From positions 137,528,409-137,592,408 of the forward strand of contig NC_073691.1 in the NCBI RefSeq assembly GCF_029784155.1: a stretch of DNA of 64,000 nt, written 5' to 3'. The stretch comes from Uranotaenia lowii (Eukaryota; Arthropoda; Insecta; Diptera; Culicidae). Made by a program: the position numbers and the translations under genes. Below, piece after piece: positions 42,365 through 53,915 of the stretch. Positions within the stretch are counted from its first letter, which is position 1. The number at the start of each line of letters is the position of its first letter. A model generated the notes under the pieces. That model was not told the origin of the DNA and did not search any database. It saw nothing but the letters and a program-made list of their open reading frames with translations.

Positions 42365-42430
42365 AAAGAGAATCGAACTCACAACACCATTTATATATCG
42401 TCTTGTCAATCCGACATGAGCTTATGCAGG
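42365..42430 (-). repeat. tRNA-derived SINE head (candidate)
   Basis: On the minus strand 'taagctcatgtcgg' resembles a pol III A box and GAGTTCGATTCTC is a good B box, about 40-45 bp apart. A second tRNA-like phrase, 'cttagttggtagaaca' followed by 'cgattcaac', lies on the same strand at about 42610-42640, next to the TIR of the DD37E element. Neither folds into a convincing tRNA by eye. Confidence 0.45.
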
Positions 42431-42644
42431 ACGAGGGATATTTTATCATTTTTTCATCAACTATTTTCTTTTTTTCACTCAAAATTTTTTCAACGAAATT
42501 GAGTCATTTGCACTGTTTTTATTCAACGATGCAGCTGGTGGAAAAGCGTTGAAAATCTTCAATTTTCTTCGATGTTTTCTCTTGGGTTTAAGATAATGAG
42601 TGTTGAATCGAAAAGCATATGTTCTACCAACTAAGTTATGCCTA

Positions 42645-43935
42645 AAGGGTGATACGGTCAAAATTTGGTCAAGGGAAAACGTGTGTAAATCGGCGAAATC
42701 GTTTATTTAAAAAATCAAATTAAATTTCTTTTTCAAGTTTAATTAGTATAAAATTCAGGAAAAATATTCAGTTAGGCTTCCGCTTTTCCAAACCTGAATT
42801 GCCGGGCCTTACGCTTAAGCCCTGCCATCAGATTTTGTACAGCCACCGTGTCCACCTTCTTCGCCGCAGAAAGCCAGTAACTGCTCGTCCTTTACAGGTT
42901 TTTTGGTCTTCTTTAGGTTCCGCTTGACAATAGCCCAGTATTTCTCAATTGGGCGGAGCTCTGGCATGTTGGGAGGGTTCTTGTCCTTGGGAACCATCTG
43001 CACGTTGTTGGCGGCGTACCACTCCATGGCCTTTTTACCGTAATGGCAAGATGCCAAATCCGGCCAAAACAGTACGAAACAACCGTGTTTATTTAGGAAA
43101 GGCAGCAGCCGTTTACTCAAACACTCTTTCACGTAAATTTCTTGGTTGACAATCCCGGAAACTATGAAAATGCTGCTTTCCAAGCCACAGGTACAGATGG
43201 CTTGCCAAACCAGATATTTCTTCGCGAACTTTGACAGTTTCATGTGCTTGAAAATATCTGCTACCTTTCCCCTTCCTTTTGCCGTATAAAACCCCTGTCC
43301 CAGAAGCTGCTTGTAGACGGCTTTGACGTAGGTTTCGTCGTCCATTACCACGCAGTCAAACTGCGTCAGCATCGTCGTGTATAGCATCCGGGATCGCGCT
43401 TTGGCCGTCGTATTTCGTTTATCATCGCGATTTGGAGTCACTACCTTCTTGTAAGTCGACAGTCTGGCTCGTTTTTTGGCTCGATGCACGGTTGTAGACG
43501 ATACACCCAGCTTATTTGCGGCATCTCGGAGAGAGAGGTTAGTGTTTCGCTTGAAACTACCGGCAACTCTCTTTGTCGTCTCAGCGGCTTCCGGTTTTCG
43601 ATTTCCCCCCGATCCAGACTTCCTGGCTGTCGACAAACGTTCCCCAAACACTTTAATTACATTTGTAACGGTTGATTTGGCAACTTTTAGCGATTTTGCC
43701 AGCTTTGCGTGCGAGTAGCTCGGATTTTCGCGATGCGCGAACAAAATTTTGACACGCTGCTCTTCTTCCTTGGACGTCATTTTGACAACTGAAGAGTGAA
43801 TTCCAAAATCAAAATAGACGCAACATTCTACACACACACACACCTTTAAAATGAGGGGTGTTCAGGTTTTTTAAATGTAAAATTGAAAGAAATACGTCAA
43901 GTTGATAATGACAAAATTTTGACCGTATCACCCTT
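42645..43935 (-). mobile_element. DD37E Tc1/mariner element, copy D (nearly intact)
   Basis: The ends are AAGGGTGATACGGTCAAAAT at 42645 and its inverted copy finishing CGTATCACCCTT at 43935, with TA at 42643-42644 and 43936-43937. Length is 1291 bp. It carries a minus-strand transposase whose only visible defect is a late frameshift. The TIR differs from copies B and C, so this is another subfamily. Confidence 0.93.
42772..43780 (-). pseudogene. DD37E transposase, copy D (late frameshift)
   Basis: ATG at 43780 starts MTSKEEEQRVKILF. First HTH: HAKLAKSLKVAKSTVTNVIK; second HTH: LSLRDAANKLGVSSTTVHRA, with a basic GSGGNRK linker between. Catalytic motifs: CVVMDDETYVKAVY, LFWPDLASCHYGKKAMEW and LRPIEKYWAIVKRN, with 37 residues between the second Asp and the Glu. 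The frame is lost near 42868 and ends early at 42815; the alternative frame continues about 30 codons (AAKKVDTVAVQNLMAG) to a TAA at 42772-42774, matching the C-terminal layout of copy C. Everything needed for catalysis precedes the shift, so this could be a recently active copy. Confidence 0.9.
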
Positions 43936-43937
43936 TA

Positions 43938-45866
43938 TATTGTCGATTTATAAACTTCGTTATCCAAATATAAAAGAAGCGCGATTTTATACCTAGACTT
44001 ATGACTTTTTTTTAAATTAACTTTGAAATGTCTAGCTTTTCTCAGCTGTGTCCCGCTTTTTTCGGAAGCCTTCTGGCAAGCCTACATTAATACATTCCTT
44101 ACTCGCCTCAATAATTCATCGGAATATAACGATTTGACAAAGCACTCGTTAACGCGGGACCAGCAACGCAATCGGCATTTATCAAATAGATTCTTTTTTT
44201 AAATTTTAGCACCAACCACGTTGATGTCAACCGAACCACCTCCCCCCCCAGCAAATTGGCATTCGGTTGGAGATTTTTTTAGGGATGCGGAGGCCGATAC
44301 AGATAATTTGATGAACAAACCCACACGCCTACTAATGGGTGATTCAGTTTTCGGTTAGCAGAAATCGTTTTTTATTAAATTATTTTTGATACTCATATGC
44401 GTGGGTTGGATCGTATTAATATATCAGTATCATGAATCTATATCTCTTCAGCGTAATTTTATTATAGAGGGGTTACATTCCTTTTAAAGTCAAGGTTCAT
44501 CTGAATCTGCAGTTTTTTGTTTTAAATTTACTGTTGCAATTCTGTTTTTTGTAAGCTAATAAATCCTGGATGTATTTTCTACCACAGTACACGTCATTGA
44601 TTTAGGTTTCAATGCATGGTTACAGCATTCTAGAATAATCAACCGGTGCAACTAATGTACCCAGTTGAATAAAAAATGCTTTCGGCATTGAGTGTCAGGT
44701 GTGTAGTTTACGGGAAAAAGAGATAAAAACAGCTTGACACACGCGTGCAAATATGTCGCTAGGCGTATGGTGCCAAAATTATGGGAGCTTAAATTCTCAC
44801 ACCAAAAATTAAACACAATGCATTCTGCTTTCATCTGGTTTATAAAAGAATGAAAATAAACCAGAATTTTCAGGATGTGGTGTTCGGTGCACAATTCGCT
44901 CTGTAGAGTTGGAGAAAATTAAATTTCCTGAATGGACTCGAATGGAATTCAATTTATTTGTGGCATTGGACTCGATAAACAGCACGGTTTGGTGTTTCTG
45001 CCTGAAATGGGAAACATTTTCAATCTGAGCACATCAATCAAACCAATACAAAAAAAAACGTTAGCTCGAAAATATCTCTACCTATCATACATCTTTATTT
45101 CTGCAATAACTGAAAAAACTACTCCTTGCACCTGCAACTGAAGGGTCAGTTTTAATTATTGACTTTAGTTTTGAGAAAAATATGCACCCAAGACCGCTGT
45201 AAGCTTTTTATAAAAGATTCTTATTTTATCAATCTCCCATATATTTTTAAATCTTTTCAAAATATTTTTTTTATTTTAAGTGTCTGTTGCAGCTTATTTG
45301 AAAGCTAGTTCAACGTAACATTAAATTATTAAAAAAAACAAAAATTGCCATACATAACCTATGAGTTTGTCTGATTATGGAACTTTCGCTAAACATTAAA
45401 TTTATTTTTTAAATACGCTCTTTATAAAAATCCGTCGGTTCAAACAGTTTTTTCATTAGATCCAGATTTTTTTTTGGAATCGTTCGTTTTTTTCTATAAT
45501 TTTTTATCTGCTATTTTTATAAAAGAGCTATTATTATTTTCAAAAACGGTATTTTTAGTCAATTTTCGACCATTTGTAAACATTTTTTTAAATTTTTTAT
45601 ATCATGTTTTTGATGCATTTTGCACTTTTCTTGTTTTGAGGCACTATTTTTGTTTGGTTTATAATGTTTGTTTCCTCTTGCTTTGTCATATTTCCTGTTT
45701 TTGTCATTCTTTATCATTTTTTGTTTGTTTCTTGTCATTTTCAGTCTTTTATTTAAATTTGTTTTATCACTTTTTGAATTGACAAAAGAAAAAAAAATGA
45801 TATTTGTCCCGGCCCAACAATTACTTTAACTTAAAATTGCAATCTTTACATTTTTAAGTTGAAATA
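43938..45866. other. Non-coding stretch, T-rich
   Basis: No gene recognised. From about 45430 to 45780 the plus strand is strongly T-rich (TTTT with scattered C/G), giving a spurious Phe/Leu-rich open frame. Confidence 0.45.
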
Positions 45867-46066
45867 GAGGAGATAAGGGCACAATGGCCACCTTTAGGAA
45901 AACGCTTATTTAAGGGGGGGGGGGGGGGGGAAAGGGTCTAACACTTTAAAAAAATCGATTTTTTTATTTTTTGATTTTCTTATTGTAAAACATTTCAAGA
46001 ATGTTGTGTCAAATTTTCAAGTCAATTAAAGCAAAACTGTAGAAATTATAGGCCTTTATCTCCTCC
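45867..46066. mobile_element. 200-bp miniature TIR element (candidate)
   Basis: The left end GAGGAGATAAGGGC and the inverted right end GGAGGAGATAAAGGC are bordered by TA (45865-45866, 46067-46068). A G run (about 45917-45932) lies inside. No ORF. Confidence 0.5.
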
Positions 46067-47749
46067 TATCTAACACTGCAAGAAAGCAAGAGCAGAAACT
46101 TCAAACGCGTTTTTCTCGAAAGCACATTTTTAAAGTCCGTGGACATCGTCATTTGAAAACTACTTATCCGATTCTTTTCAAATTTGGAACATATTTTCTA
46201 CATATAAAATACCAGACCCCAACGTTTTTCTTTTTTATTTTTTTTTACTTTTTTATTTTTTTCGTAAAAAATCGTAGTTTTTACTTCAAACAGCCACAAA
46301 AATTTCAAAAAATTTTTTTAAGCTAAATAAAAACGTTGGGGTCCAGAAAAACATCTATTAAAAATATTTTGCTCTGAGTTTTTGACTTCAGATGATTCTG
46401 TGCTGAGATACAGTGTCCACCGCAAATCCTGTTTTCTAAAAGGCATCCTCGAAAGTGCTCCGTCACCGGCTCATTTTTCAATATTTTTCTACGAAAAAAA
46501 TACTAAATGTTATTTTAACAATGCTTTGTATAATGCAAAAAATTTGAATACATTAGTTTGAGTGGTAGCTCTAGAAAAAAATCGCCCCCCCCCCCCTTAA
46601 GCATAAAAAACAGCTGTAATATGTAAGGAATATTTGAATAAGGTAGTGCCGAGAGCCATATTAGATGTTTTTGAAACGTCACATAAACAATTGTATCAAA
46701 AATTTTTAAGAATCTGGTAGGAATTTCAAAGAAAAACATGTTTTAGAACGAAAATGAATTCCAATTTCATTTTGGTTATGTTGTAAGGCCTCTATTCCAC
46801 TATGTTATGAAGTTTTCGGGTCCTTTGAAGATTGCATTATGTTTTTTTTCTTATTTTATTAATGAATGCAATGTCGCCTTGAAGCTAAAATGTGCAAAAT
46901 TGAAGAAAAAATCAGCTTTAAAAAGGTATAGCTGTAGATATTGAGTGTTCAACTGATTGTCATCATTTTAATCCAACCGGTTTACCATATACAATTCTTA
47001 TGTAGAACAATTAACATCAATAAAAGATTGTGGTTTTGTATAAAAAATTGTGTTTTGATCACTTTATTGTAATGAGGAGCTTAAACTGCACTGACTTGAA
47101 AATTTTCATGGAAGACTTAGAAATAATTTTTTAGTTTTGCAAATTTCAGTGGCGAAAATCCACCATTTTTTTTTTTTAAATTCGATGGTCTGGTTCATAG
47201 AATAAATATTCGAAAATGCAAATTTTTTGGTACCGATCTGGAAGAGTAAGAATCTTTCTACAATAACATGTCTTCAAAGTGAAAAATTTCCAGCAAATTC
47301 TTCGAACGAAAAAGATAAGTTTCCTAGTAAGTTAACAGATTTTTCGTGATTGTGACGTCTCAGCCTGTACCAATACTAGAGCAGGGCTGCCTTGGCACTA
47401 CCTTCTTTAACCCTTCGTTTCATAAAGTAACAAATTTGCAACAATTAGTTAAAGCTGTTGTAACTTTTGCAGAAAACCAAATAGTCACCTTTTTTCTTCA
47501 TGGCAATAATATTTGTAACTTCAAGATAACGTTGAATTAAAAAAAATGACTTTCTGATTATACATATAGAAACTAGACCAACGTGAATCTGAAAAATATG
47601 AAATATTTAAAAAGGCTTATTTTTCAAAGTTTTGACCTAGTCCAATTCACACTGCGAAAAAAAATTTTGTCTGAAAAAAATATTTTCGCATTTCCAGTAA
47701 TGCAATTAACACAATTGAATACAATTTGAAGATTTTTTTGATTTTTTGT
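46067..47749. other. Non-coding stretch
   Basis: No gene recognised. A 14-16-bp inverted pair, 'accccaacgttttt' near 46215 and 'aaaacgttggggt' near 46330, brackets a T-rich loop of about 100 bp and may be the core of another miniature element. A C run lies at about 46584-46597. Confidence 0.4.
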
Positions 47750-47882
47750 CTGATATAATGGCCTTTTATTAATTGTTGCAAATTTGCAACACCATGCAAC
47801 GGTAGCACCTTTAGTTAGGTCTATGGGCAACAAAGTGTGTTTTTTAATGTTTCATCGTTTAAACAGTTTATATATTTCCTGA

Positions 47883-49794
47883 CAGGGCCGGATTAAGCCA
47901 TCGGGGGGCCCGGGGCAATTTTTCTCGGGGGGGGCCCTATAATTTAATTTTTTTTTTCAAATGCTACCCAGAAAATTCAAAACCTTTTAAACGTGTAAAA
48001 AAAACTGGAGATGAGTTCAGTATACTATCTTTAAATAGCCATGTTGTCTGCGTAGAAAATATTTTTTGATATCTTAAAAAAAAAATTGGTAATCAACCTC
48101 GTGCAAACATTGCGGATGAATTTAGAATTTTTCCTAGAAATGAAAACTCTGATTTCAGCAGCAAAATGCACAAATTAATTCTTATTTTATGAAAACCGTT
48201 ATCACCAACTAAAATTCTCTAATTAAAAAAAACCGTGTAGAAATTATTTTAAATGATTTTCATATCATCATTGATCGTTTGGTTTGTGCTTATTCGAGAA
48301 ATATTTACCTAGTGACAAGTAGGAAGTATCATGAAGATTTGGAACATAGAAAACCAAAATTAAAAAAAAATAAACAAAATAATTGAATCCACATTCCATA
48401 AAGATACAGATATAAGAGTTTAAGAATTCAAAACTTCAACTCACGTTATAATAAGAATCAAAATTCAGTGTCTCATATCTAAATCATAATTTCAAATCTA
48501 GTTTTGAGAAACAAAATATATAAAGATACAGAGATACAAAGTTACAATCAGAGCAAAAGCAGAAATTGCACCAAATGTGAATTTCAATTCTATGGCTTTG
48601 AAACACATAAAAAAATCTTTTCATTATTCTCAACTTTTGATTATAATTCTCATCAGATAAATTTTTTTTTATCAAATTGTTATTTTTATTGTGACGAAAG
48701 TTTCATTCGATGCCCTCAAAGCCAAAGGGGTATTAGTGCAAAAATGATCGGTAGAAAAAAAAAATGAGTTTAAATGTTTAAAACACAGAATCAGTTATCA
48801 TTAAAAAAATCAGATAAGAATCCAAATGAGTTTAGTAGTTTAAACAAAGAACCTGAATTTTCAAAATTCAGAAAAATGATGAAACTGATGAAACAACAAA
48901 AGGCTTGAAAATCCTAATGTATTGAATCTGGAAAAAGATAAGATTATGATCATAGAAATATTCATATTGAAAAAATCACTCAATGATACTAGCAACTCAA
49001 CTATCAGATCGTTTTTATGATAATTTGAGAATTATCATTTGGAAAATGATATGCTGAATTCAGGATATTCACTTCAGTAGATGATAAAATTTTAGTTAAA
49101 TCAGTTGAAAATGTTCCAATACAAATTTCAGACAGAAATTGGGATGGAAATTCAATAAAGAAACCCTGTATTATGTCAAACCCTTGGATTTGTCAAACTT
49201 AAACAGGGAGGGAAAGGGGTTTACAACTTATAAACCAATGAAAATTTCAATAATAATGATTGAAAGGGGAAAATTTATTATAATACGAGGTATTGACTCA
49301 GATACTGCCCAGGTAAACTTCTGAAATGTTTATCATAAAGCGAAATTAGCTGCTATTTTAGTGCAGTAAACCATAATTTGGAAACTTAACGTAACAACAA
49401 ACATTATTGTTGTACACGACGTTTGAATGTAATGAAAATAAGGAGATGTTTTTTTTTATTTTACGTGTTCTGTATAGAATTGGTCATATTCTTCCAAAAT
49501 TTTTTCGAATTCCGTTTTGTCCAGAACATTTTGATATTCTCAGCTCACAAAATGTGGGAGAGCTCCTTCACTGCTTACTCTAGGGGGCCCAGACAAAAAC
49601 TAATCTAGATATTATTTCACGGAGGCCATTTAGTTTTTATATTTCATTCAGATTTTATACTTTTCATTTCTATTCATAGATTTAAGTAGTATGATTAAAG
49701 TAATTTTAAAACTTTTTTTCCCTTGGGGGGCCCCCTGAGCCGGGGGGCCCGGGGGCAATTGCCCCTTTTGCCCCCCCCCCTTAATCCGGCCTTG
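47883..49794. mobile_element. hAT-type non-autonomous element, 1.9 kb, 8-bp target duplication
   Basis: The left end CAGGGCCGGATTAAG at 47883 and the right end, inverted, CAAGGCCGGATTAAG from 49794 match at 14 of 15 positions. Identical 8-bp flanks TTTCCTGA occur at 47875-47882 and 49795-49802. Both subterminal regions are GC-rich with runs of G/C and GGGGCCC. The interior is AT-rich with no transposase. The 8-bp duplication and CA(G/A)GG-type end support hAT. Confidence 0.92.
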
Positions 49795-49802
49795 TTTCCT
49801 GA

Positions 49803-50879
49803 TGAAAGTATTATTATTTTTAATGTTATATTATCATGTTGTCGAGATATTTTTGAAATAATGCAGATGAATAAGCCTCTAACTGAACAAAATGGCTGAC
49901 AACTGTAAAAATATTGGGGAAAACCAAGAACAAATTCTTTTGGCTAGATCATCAACCATGCGCTACATTTAGTACAAATTTGTGACTTTTGAGTATTTAA
50001 AGTGTTTATATTTATAATTTGAATCTTAAATTTTTCAAATGCAACTAACGATGATTTTAAATATAATTTTATGGTCCCCGGAAAAGATAGTATTTGTTTG
50101 TAGAAAACATTTTCAAATTTTTAGAAAATAATAATACCTAAACATCTTTTTTTCTGCTCACTACTTAATAATGTTATACCCTAGTTTGTAACATTAGTCC
50201 CATAATTTTCTTCAAATACTTTTTATCGTTTGTATAGTATTTATGATAACAGTTTTAATGTTTTCAGAACGAATTTGATCATTATGGTGAAACGAAAATG
50301 GCAGTTCCTTTTTAGTCCTTCTTATAATTTTGTTTACTCTTCCATACGCGGACCATATTCTACAAATGTTATACGGGTCAAACCATTTTTAATGTATTTT
50401 ATCCATCGGTTTTTTATTATTAAGGAATAATAAAAATATTTTTTTGTTTTTTATTGTACTTTGAATAAAAAACACAAATTGTTTCTTCAACAATTTGTAT
50501 TTCCTGATTTTCAAGTTACTTGATTCTTTGAATCTAAGTATACCATGCACAAAAATCACTTTTTTATCGTTTTTTTAAGGTTCTATAATTCAAACATTGT
50601 TGTCAGCCGAGAATGAACTTGTTTCTAGATTGCTGTATATTGCGCTAAAAAACTATGAGCACGAAGATTACCATAAAACTTTTCACAAAAAAATGAAGTT
50701 ACTGAGAAAAAACTGAAGACAAGTCCAAAGCTTGAATGTTATTGTCAAAATATTGATTTTGACAAGGTTATTTTTTCAAAAAAGTTGTATTGGAAAGACG
50801 TTCCAGATTTCCATATAGCACCTTTAAGCAAACGTAATGAGTATTATCGCATAACTACCCCTCCAGCTCCCTAAATAGT
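49803..50879. other. Non-coding stretch
   Basis: AT-rich, no gene recognised. A 66-codon frame at 50230-50430 has no recognisable features. Confidence 0.4.
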
Positions 50880-51000
50880 TCTGTGCCTGGGAGGTCTAGC
50901 CGCTAGCGAATACGCTGGCATGAGTCTGGTTTTGGTATGCTAGGCGTAATGGGTTTGATTACGGGTATCGACAGAAAAATTTTTGGTCCAAATCTAGTGC
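50880..51000 (+). repeat. tRNA-derived SINE head (candidate)
   Basis: The plus strand has GGTCTAGCCGCTAGCG, A-box-like, and ATGGGTTTGATTACGGG, B-box-like, about 60 bp apart. This resembles the tRNA-like repeat at 27.6 kb in its 'GGGTTTGATT' phrase. A degenerate SINE promoter is more likely than a tRNA gene. Confidence 0.5.
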
Positions 51001-51409
51001 TTTCTTGAAATTCTCATATATAAGAATGTTCAATCAGTTTTCCAGGTCAGCTAAATATACACGGGTACCGGAATTCATAAAGTAAACTAGCCCACCTGAT
51101 TGACTTGTTCTTCCAAAATATACTTTCATCAACACAAGCAATACATTTACTCGATAACAGATCAAACGAAGCTATGGGGTTCGGATATAGTGTAAGCTGC
51201 ATTGGAAATTTTTCGAACTAATTGATCTAAATAATGCATGTAAGCACATACTTGCCGTGCACCCATGGTGGATAACCAACATACTTAGGTATTAACCCCA
51301 GCTAAATTGTGTCCAGACACTTGGTTTACGGAGTTCTTGAGCATTAACTACGATTAGTGCAAGATAAATTAGGAATAAGCATTTATTTCAAGCTGTCTTG
51401 TGTGAGAAA

Positions 51410-51480
51410 CTAAAAGGTGTACCTAACCATTTCATGTTGTTGCAAATTTGCAACAATTAATAATTTGGCTAAATACTCGA
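51410..51480 (-). repeat. Inverted copy of the repeat at 47755-47825
   Basis: Both places contain TTATTAATTGTTGCAAATTT followed by GCAACA, CATG and 'caccttt(t)agttaggt'-like order, but in opposite orientations. The core TTGTTGCAAATTTGCAACAA is itself palindromic. The pair brackets 3.7 kb that includes the hAT element at 47.9-49.8 kb, so they may be ends of one larger element. Confidence 0.5.
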
Positions 51481-51764
51481 AATATGTGAAAATAATATTT
51501 TTTCATTATTTTTCCCTTCATGTACTCATCATTGCGCACTATTGAGAATTGTTTCAAGAAAAAATAAAAAATCATGAAATTAAATAGGTTAAATATTCCT
51601 TGTGTAATATGAACATTGTTTGGTGTTCCGACTCTGTGGTCTATTTCCTAATTGGCTGAAACTTGACAAAGTAGATGAAAACTTATTGAAAAGTATTTTA
51701 ATTTTTTTTTACCGAAAGCTGAAAACCAGACACTGCAGGGGCATAATGAGACCCCCCCCCCCCC

Positions 51765-51862
51765 CCCGCCGGGGCATTATTAATTGGGGCACGATGAGCG
51801 TTTTCTGCCGGGAAATCTAGCAGCTAATTCATCTCGATGAAGTCTACTGAGTAATAGAGCTA
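51765..51862 (+). repeat. Inverted repeat partner of 58908-59005
   Basis: About 95 bp including 'ggggcacgatgagcgttttc', 'atctagcagctaattca', 'ctcgatgaagtc' and 'tagagctacaa' match, in inverted orientation and with about 80% identity by eye, the stretch at 58908-59005. Between them lie the second I-type LINE and a mariner-like element, so these may be the arms of an older element. Confidence 0.65.
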
Positions 51863-52649
51863 CAACTTGAGTTATTTGGAGCAAATCAAATACTTCCAAT
51901 TAGTTTTAAATATTATTATGACTAAGCATTTCAGATTCAGTAAAGAGCGGTCCAGATTTATCGAAAATCTAAGTTAAATCCAAACCAAATCATATTTTTT
52001 TCATAACATACCATAACTTGAACATCGCTGATGTGACTCAATGAAACATAATTTTTTATGTGTTAATTTTTCACTTTTTCTCTTAAATTTACATGAGAAA
52101 AGCATAGATTTTTGTCAGATTTTCCCGGAAATTGTCCGGTTTTTTATTTGAAAATTTAAAAATCCAATGACGGAATTTTGAGGGTTTTTGAGAAAAAAGG
52201 CCCGGTTTTTCCAGTCCTGAATACGCTCAGAAAAATTTCTGGAAAGCTTAGGTATGACATATATTACAATTATAAATTTTGTCATAACTTATTTTGTTAT
52301 AATAAAAAGAGGAAAGTAAGGGACTTGATATTCCTATTTGGATTGTTCGAAGGAAAAGAAGTATTTGATGTCATACTGACAAACCATACTAACTATTGCT
52401 TATTGCGCTTTAAAAAATACGATTTAAAGATGTCTTCATGAATACGGGATATTTATGAGAGTTCGCTTTTGACCGCGCTACCGATCGGACGTTTCTTCAA
52501 TTTGCTCTGCATACAGTACAGCTTTTTTTCTCTCGCGTTCTCGTGTCTCCTCTAACACGGACATCATTTTCAACTGAGTTTTTCTAGTGCAAGTGTCAGT
52601 GTTATATTTATTCAGTGCAAAATCGCAACCAATATTTCCTCCCTTTGAG

Positions 52650-53861
52650 ATGGGGGAAACTCCCCCAGTGTGGGGCGGGGCACTTAACCCGCCAGGAAAT
52701 CGAAATATGATAACTGTTCCTTCATGGATGGACCCGTTTGGAGAGTTTTGCGATATGCAATTTCTCCGAATGAAACCATCCGGCCACCAAAAACTTCCCA
52801 AAAACCCCTTCATCATATCGACGTCAGTCGAAAAATACGTCGGTAAAATTGACGGAGGTAATCCTACTGACTGAGGGGAGAGTTATCTTCTTAAAGTCAG
52901 GAACTCCTCTCAAGTCAACAAGCTGCTCAAACTGGATCGACTGATAGACGGCACTCCGATCACCATCGACCACCACCTGACCCTTAACCTTTGCCAGTGC
53001 GTGGTGTCATGTGAAGACGCTGCGGGACTAAGTAACGACGATCTGCAAAGGTTCTTTGTCGATCAGGGCGTTACGAAAGTATATCGTTTTCTAAGAAAAT
53101 CCGGCGAAAAAACGGTTCCGACCAACTCGATGGTACTCACCGTTAAGGGCACAACTCCTCCTCCTCATATCTTCTTCGGATTTATCCGCATCGCAACTCG
53201 GCTATATTACCCCCGCCCACTCTTGTGCTACAACTGCGGCACATATGGGCACTCGAAGCTACGTTGCAAAAATTCCCCCATCTGCATCGACTGTGGTGAC
53301 TCCGAAGTTCACAAGGATTGCCCCGATGAACCGCACTGTGTCAACTGCCAAGGAACCCACTCGTCCATAAACCGGAACTGTCCCATCTTTAAGGAGGAAC
53401 AAGCCATTGTCCGCCTCAAGGTCGACTTGGGAATTTCTCAAGTCGAGGCCGTCAAGGTTTACAGAAGCCGACTACAGCGCCAAAAGGAAGCCACCGAACA
53501 AGCTCAAGCCGAAACCCTTAAAGACGAGCGGATCCGTCAACTGGAAGCCCAAGTTTCTCAACTTCTGGAACAACTGGCCAAACTCAAGGACAATCTCAAC
53601 GAATCTACTCTTGTTGCCGGTTCCACAACCACTCAAGAGGATTCCGAAAACTCCAGCTGCGATTCCGACCATGACGGCGGCTCCGATCGTCACACGACGG
53701 TCATCCGTACACCAAGCCACACGTCCACCCCGAAACGACATAGGCAAAACAGTTCCATCGAAAGCCCTCCCAGACAAGTAACAACAACGAAGAAGAAGAT
53801 GCCAGCCATACCAGGTAACCCCCCTATTCCCCCATCCAACTCAATTGGTAAGTCATCCTAA
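52650..53861 (+). pseudogene. LINE ORF1 (gag-like) with one in-frame stop
   Basis: It starts MGETPPVWGGALNPPGN and runs about 404 codons. The only visible break is a TGA at 52872-52874, within NPTD-stop-GESYLLKV, where the intact relative has Gly (probably GGA to TGA). Downstream it has LNLCQCVVSC, DQGVTKVYRF, then the Cys knuckles CYNCGTYGHSKLRC, CIDCGDSEVHKDC and CVNCQGTHSSINRNC. A coiled-coil-like stretch (RIRQLEAQVSQLLEQLAK) and a Ser-rich tail follow. It presumably bound element RNA. An internal ATG could allow the knuckle half to be made alone. Confidence 0.88.
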
Positions 53862-53915
53862 CTCGACTTTGAGAAATTCTTACTTCCAAAAACCAAACCT
53901 CTTCATTTTTTTTAA

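Noticed and set aside
45474..45782. 102-codon open frame rich in Phe and Leu
   Set aside because: It is a by-product of a T-rich low-complexity stretch; no start context, domain or exon signals.
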